Assembly (NCBI GenBank): GCA_018296165.2
Contig: JACKQL020000075.1
Location: forward strand, 175,592 to 239,591
DNA length: 64,000 nucleotides
Reading direction: 5' to 3'
Origin: Termitomyces sp. T153
Lineage: Eukaryota; Basidiomycota; Agaricomycetes; Agaricales; Lyophyllaceae
Made by a program: the position numbers and the translations under genes. Below are positions 12,524 to 24,049 of this stretch, in pieces (position 1 is the stretch's first letter; each line of letters opens with the position of its first letter). The notes below the pieces were generated by a model. That model was not told the origin of the DNA. It ran no database searches and saw nothing but the letters and a program-made list of their open reading frames with translations.

Positions 12524-12987
12524 TCCTCTTCATATACGCCATCGTATCAACCACGTCCTTATCTCTTCACGTGTGGATCGTTGGATCCTATTGAAGATTT
12601 CTGTTATCGCCTAAAAGGGTGGCGTGAGCGTCACTTCATATTTTTGATTTGACTCCGTTGTTTGACTGAAGGTGTCTTTCGCTTACGCCAGTATGGTTAT
12701 AGTCCTCGGTACTTGCATGAACGAAAGAGGATGAGGACCATGGTCACCGTCTGACTAGCCAATATTTTACTGAACCGCCATCGGAACACGCTTTTACTAA
12801 TACCGAAATTGACATATTGTATCTCATATAAGAATCATTCCACACAGGCAAATTGACAAGATGAGATTCCATCCTTAACTACAATCCCATAAAGCTCATA
12901 GGCGTTTGAACTGTATTATTAGTTGCCGATGGCCTAAAATACGCAAGGAAAGAACCATAAGTAGCTCGAACATGACGATAATCAAGA

Positions 12988-14053
12988 TCACTTGCGGTGT
13001 CGTCGGGAAAGCTTCTCAGAGAGAAAACATTTACTACCCGTGAGCGTTGTAACAAAAGTTTGTCGGGATGCTACATAAGAGTTAATCCTGCGGGCGTACA
13101 AGGTGTGGGTCAAAGAGTAAATTTGATTGCCATATAAGCCATCCTTACTAAGTTTGAGGTGGCGTAGAACTTGAAATGAGAAACCAATGCCTGAAACATA
13201 CGCACATTTAGAGCTCACTTGAAAAAACGCTACACAATGCATCAACACCGCGTCAGCATGAATGTGATTGGGGATTTGAGTTTGAGAGAACCATGCCAGA
13301 TAAAGGAACTTCATAGGAGTAACGAGATAATACTAAAATAGACGAGCGCTTTTGGAGACTTTTGAGTAACAGGCTGAAGGATAAGTTCAGTATTGCTCAC
13401 ATTCATAAGTATACTGAACATAGTGATGGTTGTCAATAGTCCATTACGTGCATTACCCATACCTCCATCGGTACGCCACAGCATACTAGTCGATTAAAGC
13501 TTGCCTGAAGAGCATCGAAAACTGATCGCATCTTAATCCTCGAGACATGTCTTACACAGAACTTTCCGAGAAAAGTTAGAGGATATAAGCTCACGACTTG
13601 AATCCGGTCCGCATCCTATACAGGAAGTACACAAGAGATGCACTGTGATCGTCATAGCCAATTTGACAGTGAACGAGAGCTTTAGTAGTCCTTTCCTCAT
13701 AATAATCACTGGGGGAGAAGCGTATCTATTCATTCATTCAATCATTCTAAAGTGTAATTATTCTCAGATTACATGAAACGCGCCACACGCATACTGTTCG
13801 ACGTTAGCCGCCAAGATGATGAACATGTGTCAGTTGATAGCTCCAAGATGTTCATATTCGATTGAGTCCCTACGTACAAAGAGGAAACTGCACATTTGAA
13901 CAGGCTCAGTGACCGAAATTGAAGTACACTTGCAGCAGAATCCGCAAATCGTACAGTGAAAACCAGGTTACCAAATCCAAAACCAAAGGTGGCTTCTCGA
14001 ACAGAGTCAGAAGTCAGAGTCTTATACCAGACCGTTAACAAAACGATATTCAC
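12988..14053 (-). pseudogene. Decayed DUF6534-like membrane protein gene
   Basis: Several short minus-strand frames resemble exons of the DUF6534 family. At about 13590-13660 the sequence closely parallels, at base level, the exon at 48370-48440 of the better preserved copy (shared CTTGAATCCGGTCCGCATC). A segment near 13300-13050 (THTLYARRINSYVASRQTF) resembles the family's C-terminal part. The sequence around 13785-13800 looks like the YAWR motif disturbed by a small insertion. No continuous set of exons can be assembled. Assignment rests mainly on the shared exon. Confidence 0.35.
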
Positions 14054-14706
14054 CCTCTTGGAATTTTTACACTGCGTAGATGTCTACAATCCTGATGTCA
14101 GCCCTGGGTACTCAAAAGTGGCGCATTTCTCTGCAATGAAGGAGGCTCTCGCGGTTGCGGGAGGCGAATTCCAAGTTTCGATGTTGTTCTCGGCGAGATG
14201 TGGTTGCTATGCGTACTGGAGAGAGTAACGCATCAAGAAGCAAGTTTGGCGTACTTTTTGGGCAGGCATAGTGAATGAGTAACTGTTGTGAAGATTTTGA
14301 CGATTACATGCTTCAAGGAGAAAGGACAGATCGATCAGAACGGAGGCGGGAATACCCTTTGAAAATAGAGAATGATGTCGCGCCTGGAAGGATATCTCTT
14401 GACACCTAGTGGTATCTCGACTGCGTAATCGATCTGATTGATTCCTGTTCTCTGCCACCTGATGGTACAATTTCAATCCGATTTTCCGTTTACTTGTTAA
14501 CATATATATCATCAATATACATCGGGAGCAATGACCTTCATCAGCAGCCGTGAATAAGAGTACTGACCACAAGATTTGGATGACAGGCCTGGGCGCGTTG
14601 GATCAAATTTCCTCAGACTAAACCAAAACAAGCGTGGGTCATGGTTTACTAAAATACAGTGGGCGGAGAGATATGATAGATATATGTACTAGTGCATCTT
14701 ACATAA

Positions 14707-15474
14707 TTAAACAGCCAGGGAAAAGAAAAAAACTAATTTGGAAAGACAGATAGTCCCTGTTTCATCCGTTCTACGGGCTCCACTTAACCTAAAGAACCAT
14801 ATCAATTCCAATGGTGGTATGAGTAAATGATTCGAAGTGACCTTCAAGATGCGCTCAGTTGAATCCATGACTGATCCCTGTTCAGAAGACAGGCCCAAGA
14901 ATACATGCTCCTCTGAAGGGAGCCAATCAATCCAACGGGCAGATGTATCGTTCAACTTTTCCTCCTTAATGCGCCTCTTACGGCGGCTTTCAACTTCATG
15001 GTAATGGGCCCGGTCAACTCGCCACAAATTATCCAATTCATTGGCTGCAGGCCGCTGGAGGTGATTGATGATTCCATACAATACGTCCTGAACCGTGAGA
15101 ATACGACCATCTTGTGGTAATACAGTGATCGTCCAGGGGAAGGAACGAGAGCTAATGATGAATGAGGGAACATACGGTTCTGTGGCGGGCGCATGAAGAA
15201 TCGATCTGTCAAAGAGGACGACAGGTTCAACGTGACCGTCGAGGCGAAATATGACCGATGGCTCCCTGAGCTCGGTGTGGATTCCGTCACGGTAACATTT
15301 TTCAGACTGCTTGTGTATGGCCTGACCAGGTGAACCTTGTGATAAATGATGTCCTGGGTTACTTGGCACAGCATAACTAGAAGCAACTGAAATTGGCGCT
15401 TCCGGACTGTAAACAGCCCAATCGACCTGGTCCGCAAAATGTACCGAACGAAATTTGGTAAAAGTTTCTGACAT
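14707..15474 (-). CDS. DUF6699 domain protein
   Basis: A single uninterrupted frame of 255 codons. The second half has the DUF6699 pattern common in Agaricomycetes: SFPWTITVLPQDGRILTVQD followed by VLYGIINHLQRP, where a conserved Trp-containing strand precedes a helix that starts VxDVL. The N-terminal half is a low-complexity variable region, as usual in this family. The function of DUF6699 is unknown. The chosen ATG (15474) is the first in the frame. A triplicated 64-66 bp repeat lies just upstream. A minus-strand TATATAG motif at about 15740 could be a promoter element, but it is more than 250 bp from the ATG. Confidence 0.62.
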   Translation of the reverse strand: MSETFTKFRSVHFADQVDWAVYSPEAPISVASSYAVPSNPGHHLSQGSPGQAIHKQSEKCYRDGIHTELREPSVIFRLDGHVEPVVLFDRSILHAPATEPYVPSFIISSRSFPWTITVLPQDGRILTVQDVLYGIINHLQRPAANELDNLWRVDRAHYHEVESRRKRRIKEEKLNDTSARWIDWLPSEEHVFLGLSSEQGSVMDSTERILKVTSNHLLIPPLELIWFFRLSGARRTDETGTICLSKLVFFFSLAV

Positions 15475-15550
15475 CTGTTGGCAAAGAAGGACGTCAAGTA
15501 GTGCTGAGGATCAATTAATCGATAGTTTACCTCAGGACAACCAGTGAATC

Positions 15551-15735
15551 TGGTTTTAGCGCTTTGAGGTTTAGAGGATATAGATGGAAGGCTGTAATCT
15601 GGCGGGCACACCTTTGGTTTTAGCGCTTCGAGGTGTAGTCAGGATATGGATGGAAGGCTGTAATCTGGCGGGCACACCTTTGGTTTTAGCGCTTTGAGGT
15701 GTAGTCGGAATATGGATGGAAAGCTGTAATCTGGC
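15551..15735. repeat. Three tandem 64-66 bp repeats upstream of the DUF6699 gene
   Basis: Copies start at 15551, 15615 and 15681 with TGGTTTTAGCGCTT. Each contains GATGGAAGCTGTAATCTGGC-like sequence with a few differences. They lie 77-260 bp upstream of the DUF6699 start codon, so they sit in its presumed promoter or leader. The copies are 85-95% alike by eye, indicating recent duplication. Confidence 0.9.
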
Positions 15736-15759
15736 TTCTATATAGCTTTGGAGGTGCCC

Positions 15760-17242
15760 TTCTGAGCATATGGGCAGTGATGGCAGTCCAAAAATAACTG
15801 TTTACAACTGACAAGGAATCAGATTCAGAACCGCCTTCCAATGACCAGGTACTATCTGTTACCAACGAAGCGGCCTTTGCATATGTATCGCTGGTATGGG
15901 CGTAAAAACGGTTACAATCCTACCACTCCATTGAATAGGTTTGATATCCGAAACGTTTGGAAGTGAACAGCAAGAACACCAGCCCATCCATACGCGCATT
16001 TGCCTTCGATTTGAGAGATCTCAGCGTGAGTAATCACAAACATGATCGCACGCGGGGCCGGCCGATGTCATAGACACTTACGACAGGACTTAAGATACAC
16101 TTACCTCCACAGAACCTAGGCGCCCGGACCTGAGCGATTGTTACACCGCCATCTCTTGAACCCCAATACTCCTGATGGAGAAATCACGTCTCGGGTATTC
16201 GTTACTTGCCTTTATTCCATATCGTGAGGGGCAATGCCGATTGAGCACCTCTAGGACATGGGACGAGATCTTGCTTTATATGCGTCACACGCCTTAGTCT
16301 TTTCACATAGTAATCTGGGACCGAATCCTAAAAAGGGTTTAGATGATGTTTCATATCTCCAGAAATTTCAATCAATAGACGCCAGGCGCGAGGTGTGGCT
16401 AACCAAATACGTCTGACATACACGGGATCTTTGCTTGATACCACGGTGAGTTCAGTGAGACGCTTCTCACAATTTTCTTGCGTATAATGCAAGAGAAAAG
16501 AGTTCTCCTGTGATCCATTGCGATATCCAACATATTCTAATTCCTGCCATGAAGACAACACCTAGTTTGTGACTGAGGTTCCCATGGGCAGAGGGGCAGA
16601 GCAAGGGGGATATCCGTCGCATAGTCTGGGGGACGCTAACCTGGTGTACGAGGAATACAGAACATATTACAGATCATTGAATAAATGTCGAGAATCAAGA
16701 AGTTAACATGTGGCGGCGATGTTTGTACAAAGACTTACTTTTATTTTCGGTATATCAGGGTCGTACTAGTTACAAGGATAAGGATCTCTGCGACCATGAT
16801 AAAATAGAAGATAACTTGAGCACAATTCAACATGGAGGATCGGGCTATTACAAGGCTGTTAGTAAGAGTTGAAAGAAACAGACATCATGAGTCACGTGTA
16901 CATTCTCCTGGCCGATTGCCGGGGCTTGAGAGCAATTGCTCAAGGATGGCGATGGCTTCTCACAAGCGAGATCTAACTTGATTCGACTCCGGAAATTTCC
17001 AAGTTCATTCCAGATACATGGTCACTTTCTCGAGGTCCGCTCTCGTTGGAGAACTCTTACAAGAATTGATCCCCGCTGACTCTGATTAACTTTCTGTAGA
17101 CGCTCGGGAAGTCTCGACACCCTCAAGATTACTAGGGAGAATGATAGAACGCTACATGTTCCTGTTACAGTGAATTTATCCGACCTTGTCGTAGAGTAAC
17201 TCTGCGAGTGCCTAAGATTGGAAATCGACCCGCCTTAGAACC
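15760..17242. other. Intergenic region without clear genes
   Basis: The only frame of note is a minus-strand 77-codon frame at 16328-16561 (PVYVRRIWLATPRAWRLLIE), whose wording resembles F-box/LRR proteins of this class but is too short to assign. Nothing else was recognised. The right part is the 5' flank of the broken sugar transporter. Confidence 0.4.
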
Positions 17243-19695
17243 ATGTCGTACGGACCGATAATCGCCCCAAACGACCGACGTCCAGCAGCTGGTAAGTACC
17301 TTCTAAATGGGCCACAGACTCTGGACTTTCTGCCAAGTAGCGATAACAGCTATGCACTGAAAATAATATCAAATCTTGACGACGACGCTATATTGCTCAA
17401 GGGTTTCTGATCACACACACAGCGTCACTAGACGCCATGACTTCTCATTGGCCACGGATCATCTGATCTCAAAGCAGACTTCGAGAAGTTCAAGTACGAA
17501 AGTATATCAAACAACCATAGGCATGTGATAGGAGTGTTATTCGTCCTACGTTTTTGGCTCCCATCTCTCTCCCATACCCCGCCATCGACCATGGGAAGAA
17601 CAATTGACCAGCTATTCAAGGATAGCCGCGTCTATTGTAGGTGCTCTCACGCCGTCAGAATAACAGATTTGTTCATTTTGCACCAGGACTCGCTTTTGTC
17701 GTGTACTGGGGAATTGTTCTGTTTGGCTATGATAAGTTCGTTCGGAGCTCACTGCACTTTTTCCTGATGACGTGACTAATTATTGCGAATATGCAGTGGA
17801 ATTGCGTACGTCATTGATTCAAGCCTATCAGTGATCTGTATGCTAAGGTTCCGACAGAAGCGGCGTAGTGACCTTCCCCTATTTACAGGCCCAATTCGGG
17901 CTCAATGACCAGAACCACATCGATAATGTATCCTCGAATGTCGTATCAGTGTTACAGGTGGGAGCCTTTTTCGGTTCACTGAAAGCGCACCATCATCCGG
18001 TTCGTTCTTTCCTCCTATGGTCTCTTTCCCGACCCCCGACTTCATCTTTGATACGGGGATTGCCTATATCTGCAATGGACGTCAGAGAAACAAACAGCGT
18101 CTGTCACTTTTGTATAAGCATACTTACTTGCTACCCACAGCCAAGATCGGCCGCAGACGTACGATCTTTGCATTTAGCCTTGTCTTCGTTGTTGGCGCGG
18201 TAACTCCTACAATCGATGCGAAATCTAGCTTACTAATCTCACAGCATGTAAACAGATCCTCACCACCGTCGCTGGAGGTTAAAGTGGCCTAACAAAAATC
18301 TACACAGGATGTGTGATATCTGGCATTGGCATTGGAGCCATATCCACGGTTTCACTTGCTTTCGTGTCAGAATGCGCTCCCAAGGATGTGCGGGGTTCGT
18401 ATCATGGGACGCTTCCAGATCATGGTGAGTTTTCGCACTAGTCTTAGTTGTTTGATGAACGTTCTGAACCATATCACTTGAAGATTGCCCTTGGAGTAAT
18501 GATATCGTATTTTATCAATCGTAAGTTTTTGCCTTTCTTCGCGTACAACAGTCTGAGTTGTCTATAGTCGGTATCGGCATCTACATTCTATCAGGCCCTC
18601 GAGTTTGGAGGATATCGTTTGGCCTTCAGTTAGTACCCGCCGGTTGGTACTAGGCCTTCTGAGGCAGAACTCAATCACGTGAATGATCCGGCTATTCCTT
18701 TTATGACTATGCAACCTCAAGTCTTCGCAGCTGTCAAGTTTTGCACTGTTTCACTACGTGGGACATCCATTTTAACTCCCTTCTCATTAGATTGAATTCA
18801 GTGATCAACAGAGCGAATTACTTGCTGATTGGAGTATATGGTCTGCTCCGTTGTTCCCCTGTATATTTGATGTATCCCTTTGTAGGTGTTGTCAAGGTTG
18901 TCGCTACGACTATTCTCGTCTTTTTTTGGGTTGAAACTCTTGGTCGTAAACTTTCACTTTTATTCTCTGCGTTGGGCATGGGAATCTTCTTCTATATCAT
19001 CGTCGCTCTTCTGAAGACGCATCCTCCTCCCTCATTTGCTCAAGGGCAGTCTCAACCCGCAGTTCCTCCACCCGCGTCCAGAGCAATGGCAGGATTACTC
19101 TATATCTATGTGTGCTTGTATTCAATGGGCTGGGGTTGGTTATGTTTATCTTGCCTTGCTTCAAGACTGAATGAGGTCCACTTCCTTGGGTCGTTTCTGA
19201 CATCTTCCCCACGCGCAGAAGACATCATGGTTTCGCCGTCGCTAATGGGTCTCAATGGCTGTGGAGTAGGCGATTCGCGTTAGCTTTTGACAGAAACAAC
19301 TAAGTGAACTTGTGTAGACTTCGTATTGGCGAACGTCACGCCTCAGATGATTACAAACCTTAGTTACAAGATTTTCCTGATGTTCGCAACAGTGAATGTT
19401 GGTGTCATGGCCGTCTTCTCTTTGTAAATCGCGATCCATTTTGTCTGCTTCATTTCAATCGCTCATCAGCTCGTGTTCCGGCTCATACCAGAGACTAAGG
19501 GACGCAGTCTTGCAGAGATGGACGTCATCTTTGGTGCGATCTCTGCAGATCAACGTCGGGCCGATATCGAGAAGCAGACCCAAAGTAGGCTTACCTTTGA
19601 ATCTACATTTAAAGCGATATTTCTTCATTGCGGTAACAGATATCGAAGAGCGCTCTTCAAAACTCGGTCCAAGTGAGGTTCTATGTCAGTTATAA
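17243..19695 (+). pseudogene. MFS sugar/quinate transporter pseudogene
   Basis: The conserved order of a fungal hexose/quinate permease can be followed from ATG 17243 to TAA 19693-19695: GIASGVVTFPYLQAQFGL, VLQVGAFFGSL, KIGRRRTIFAFSLVFVVGA, ILTTVAGG, ISGIGIGAISTVS, FVSECAPKDVRG, GPRVWRISFGLQLVPA, VETLGRKLSLLFSALGMG, then FRLIPETKGRSLAEMDVIFG. Lesions seen: a one-base loss after GSL at about 17980; a nonsense TAA after LTTVAGG at about 18280; a one-base gain after VRG at about 18395; a splice donor reading ATAAGT after FGYD (17732); and loss of most of the central loop and next helices between about 18660 and 18740. Introns and the C-terminal PESTKGR-type motif remain, so decay is recent to moderate. 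The product, if any, cannot form a 12-helix carrier. Confidence 0.85.
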
Positions 19696-19774
19696 GATTT
19701 AGTTTCTCAATACGAGTACCAGTCATCACAGGGGAGAGCTCGTTGTATCACTAGTGTTTTTGACTATGTAGTTT

Positions 19775-19813
19775 TCAGAAATGACAAATGCCTTAGAAAT
19801 GACAAATGCCTTA
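19775..19813. repeat. Short direct tandem repeat
   Basis: The sequence AGAAATGACAAATGCCTTAG occurs twice back to back just downstream of the transporter remnant. It looks like a small slippage duplication. Confidence 0.85.
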
Positions 19814-20904
19814 GGTACACCGCGCAGGTAAGCTTCTATATTCCAAACGAAAGCGCAGCACACAGAAGATGCTGAATTTGAATTGAGGTAGTGAGTGACT
19901 TACCTGAACAGAATTGCAATTCCGCAGTTCAGCATGACTCCTCTCCAAGAATGGGTCGAGACTTGGTAACAGGCGTTTTTTTTTGGCGGGAAAATATGGT
20001 TGACTGTATTAGGGTCTTGTTTTGTCGTATTTGAGTATTCGTCATAGTTCCCCCAAAAATACGCCTGCGCTTCGTGAATCTAGAGTCATAAGTACGTGTC
20101 CATTGAAGCTTCTCATCACCGTAAGGAAGACCAGACCGGTTGTCAGTGCACTAACTTCGCGCTCACGTGCCTCAGTCCACCGCCTTTCGACCACTGCCTG
20201 TGCACAGTCTGCAATGCGACTGCCTCCGACTGCTCATTCGGTATGATAACTTTGCCACCTCCACGTAAGAGTCGTACCCCACACTTGTCTCGTGTGCCGT
20301 GGCTGTCTTTCATCGACAATGACCGATCTGAAAATTTGTTATCTGTTGGAAGTGGGTATCCCTCCTCGCAGGATATCTGCCCCCATCGTAACCCCAGCAT
20401 TCGCATTCTCACCACCCACAGAACCTGCACCTGCCTTGTGCCCCGCTGAGGGTATGCGCATGGGCACGGACATGGACAAGGAGCAGAGGTACGCGGGGGG
20501 TGGATGAGCAGTCCAGGCGGCCCAGAACAAATTGAGCGCCTGGACTGCTCTGTTACCAGAAAATATATACCATCAAGTTGCAAGTTGCAACTGGCTCCTT
20601 TAGGACGAATGTCCTGGTACAGGTACCAGCGCGGTCCTATCATGTTTGACTCGCAAGTACCAGCATAGAGATATCTTGTTTGATAGTACTAGTGGATGCC
20701 CCAGAATCGAAAGCCTGGAAGAGGCTACACACTTGGATACAAAGGAAAAGACCTGGGCGAAGAACTCATCTGCGCAGCTCACTCTAGGCAGCCGAGGAAC
20801 GCTGCCGGGACACATAAAAAGCTGCGAGTCAAGATCAACTCGGATGAGATAAGATGGTCGAGATAGGCCATCGGATCTTATCTCGCCACTGACTCCGGCT
20901 CAAC
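19814..20904. other. Intergenic region with a strong hairpin, 5' flank of TCF25 gene
   Basis: Short frames occur (e.g. plus 20292-20507, ending PALCPAEGMRMGTDMDKEQR) but none is recognisable. A 14-bp perfect inverted repeat lies at 20506-20550. The last 150 bases before 20905 are the likely promoter and leader of the TCF25-like gene. Confidence 0.45.
20506..20550. repeat. Perfect 14-bp inverted repeat with 17-nt loop
   Basis: Left arm GAGCAGTCCAGGCG (20506-20519) is exactly complementary to right arm CGCCTGGACTGCTC (20537-20550). It could be a hairpin terminator-like structure, a binding site, or a relic of a small inverted-repeat element. It is about 355 bp upstream of the TCF25-like start. 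Confidence 0.9.
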
Positions 20905-23900
20905 ATGGCTCCCCGCCTGAACAAGCGCCAGCAACGCGAACTCGAAGAGCTATCTTCTCTAGGCGCAGGGGTTGTCTCTACATCCGATGCGATATCCGAT
21001 GGTGAAGAAGTCGTAACTAAGTCGAAGCCGGGTGTGGGGTTTTCCAGTCGGGTACGTGGTCTGATGTAGATTCGGTATAACACATCTGATTAGGGTGTGA
21101 TAGTTCCTCATGGAGGATGACGTAGATGATGGTGGAGAAGAGAGCGAGCAGGAAACGGTGCCAGTCGCGGCTAAACGCAAGGTGCGTTGGTCTTATAACT
21201 CATTGTAATCGGATTCTGACACGCGTCGTCTCGTAGAAAAAGAAAAACAAAAAGAAAGCTGACACGTCTGCGTCAACACACACGCCTCCGCCAAAGAATG
21301 AGAAGAAAGCCGCGAAACGCGCAAAAGCGAAAGAGAAAAAGGCGGGCAATGACGAGCTCGAGCAGGCATTAGCTGAACTATCACTCAAGTCAGCCCCGTT
21401 CCCTTCTTTTCTCTCTTTACCCTTTCTGATTGTCTTGCTTCAGATACTCTACCGCCGCATCCTCTATGTCCACAGGTCTCCGTACACCCCTCCCAACGCC
21501 CAACACTCTGACCAACCTCCTTGCCGTCTCTCTCGTGCACCTAGACCCAACAGCCGAAATGCGTAAATTCTTCGGCTCAAAGGTCGTTTCATCTTCGACT
21601 ACCTCTACTTCTTCTGGATCTTCTCGAACCCGGCGCGCCGCAGCGATCAAACAGAAATCAAACTTGACAAGACCGCAACCGGGGTGGTGGAGTGCGAATC
21701 AGAGAGAAGGATTGTCGATCCGGTCATTGGATGCAGCTGAGGTGAAGGAGCTGGAGGGTAGGAGGGGATGGGATACCGATGATGGGAAAGAGGACGGCGG
21801 GAAAGGGAAAGGGGATGAGAGATGGTGGACTGTGGAGTATAGCCAGCGGTATAAGAGCCTGACGAAGCTGTTCATTCAAGCTGTTATGAGTGGACGTGCG
21901 TTTCATTCCAGTTCTTGTTTCATTTCTGTCCTCATCTAGAATTCTGTGCTACTACAGACCCTGACGCATTATGGGAAGTCCAACGCAAGCTCCCATGGCA
22001 TGCCGATAATCTTCTTCAGCTGGCAGAGGTGTACCGTCATCGCGAAGGTACGTTTCCTCACCTCTTTCCACATTCCATCCGAAAGGCTGACTCGTGAATC
22101 GTACATAGAATATGCGCAAGCCGTTGATTTTGTCGATCGAGCTCTATTTACCTATGAACGTGCCTTCATCGGCGCCTTTACATTCACAACCGGCACGAAT
22201 AGACTCGATTTCGATCGCGTAGAAAATCGCCCCTTCTTCCTGGCTATACACCGACAAATCAGGTACGTCTTCCCTCTCATCCAAAGCCACTCCTTGCTCT
22301 CTAATGCTAAATAAACCAACAGTGACCTCTCACGCCGCGGATGCACCCGCACCGCTTTCGAATTCTCCAGACTCCTCTATGGGCTCGATCCTCACTCCGA
22401 CCCGCATGGTGCTGTTTTTCATCTGGATCTGCTGGCGGTCAAGGGTGGGATGGGGGAGTGGCTGGTTGATTTGTTTGAGTATCACGATCAGGTGCGCGAG
22501 GGTAAGGAGCAGGAGGAGTGTGGGAAGGGAATGTGGGGAACGTGGGGGAAGGGAGGGAAGGCCAAGGAGATGAGGAAGATGGACCCAAGCTTGCTTCCTG
22601 GGTGGGCATATGCTAGGGCGTTGGTGTTGAGGGTTGCAGAAGGGGTAGGTTTCCTTTTTTCTCTCTTGCTATCGCTGATGCAAATTTGACGGCCAGGATA
22701 AAGCGAACGATACATCGCCCAGCGCGAAGGCGCTCGAAGAAGCTATAAGATCATTCCCGGAGGTCGTGCCGCTCCTTGCCGATAAACTGGAGGTTGCACT
22801 GCCGGGGTACATACGCTCGCACGAGAGTTTTAGAGTTAACACAGATGCGGGGTATGTCCTCTCTCTCCATGACATACAATACACAATGCTAACCAACATT
22901 GATGCTCTATAGAACCCTCCCACCCTCGCACGCAGCCCTTCATGCACTGGCTCATATGTACACTGCCCACTCCTCCGCACCATGGAAAGACCCCTCTTAC
23001 TCCTTCCTCCCCTCCTGGTTCCTCTCTTCAACCACCTCTCTCTTCCCCGCGCCCTCATCTTTGCCCTCATCCTCTTCCCTCCCCAGCACACCTCGGCGCA
23101 CAGCCCTCTTATCCCTGCTCTCCAATATGGAGGTACAACGCATGCTGGTCCGACACGTTATGGTACTGGAAGGTACACATCGCCGTTTGCTGAGTTTCCT
23201 GCCGAAGGATATTTTGATGGGTGGACAGGGAGGAGCGGGAGGAGCGGGATTGGCGTGTGATCCGGTACCACCGGGGACAGGTGTGAGTCGGTATGATGAT
23301 GTGTACTTCGAGGGGGTTGAGGATGCGTTTGCATGGAGTGGAAGGGGTAGAGGGAGAGGAGGTGCGGTAGATGAGGAGGACGAGAGGATGTTGGAGGCAG
23401 TTATTAGGGATAGAGAGGTTAGAATGAGGGTCTTGGTGAGTGCTCAACATGTTTTTCTGTTCCTGCTAGATGACAGTCTGATGTATGGCATATGTAGCAA
23501 TTTTTAAGAGGACTTAGAGCGCAGTTCCCTGGTGGACTTAGGGAGATGCTGGAGAGGATTGGCCCCGAGGCGGTGGAGGATGTGTTGGGGCAGGTGCAAG
23601 GGTTGATCGTTGGGGACGAGGAAGCAGGAGGGATGCCAGGGGCGTTTGCCGCCGCAGCTGTGGATGAGGGTGGGGGTGCGGCTGTCGAGGGCCAAGGTGA
23701 AAGAGTGCCTGTAGTTGAACCCGAGCGTAGGCGCGAAGTAGTCCCTACGCAGGAAGAAGGCGATGAAGACGAAGACGAAGACGAAGACGAACACAGGGAT
23801 ATTTCGGTGAGTTTCCCCTTTCCTTTTTACGTGTTCCCAGGACGCATAATGATTGATCCGTGTTCGATATCTAGGGTATACGACGAATGTTCAGGAGCGT

Positions 23901-24048
23901 TCTGGGAAGGTTTTGGAATGGTGCTGTGGGTATTGCAGGGGATACTTCATCTGATGAGGATGAGGATGATGAAGAGATGGCGGTTGGGAGGAGACAGGGA
24001 ATGCAGCAGGGAAGGGAAGAGGGGGAGGAGAGTGATGATGTTGATTAA
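20905..24048 (+). CDS. TCF25: TCF25/NULP1 (RQC1)-family protein
   Basis: About 11 exons, roughly 850 residues. It starts MAPRLNKRQQRELEELSSLG, followed by an acidic and then a Lys-rich segment (KKKNKKKADT, KAAKRAKAKEKK), as typical for TCF25/Rqc1. The core has MRKFFGSKVV, RPQPGWWSANQREGLSIRSL, WWTVEYSQRYKSLTKLFIQA, DPDALWEVQRKLPWHADNLL, ALFTYERAFIGAFTFTTGTN, RLDFDRVENRPFFLAIHRQI, RGCTRTAFEFSRLLYGLDP, then LLPGWAYARALVLRV. The C-terminus ends in an acidic tail. In yeast, Rqc1 belongs to the ribosome quality-control complex that handles stalled nascent chains with Ltn1 and Rqc2; that role is inferred from family. All introns checked keep the frame, for example acceptors before FLMEDDVDDGG and KYSTAASS. 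No lesion was found. Expression is probably constitutive. Confidence 0.9.
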
Positions 24049-24049
24049 G

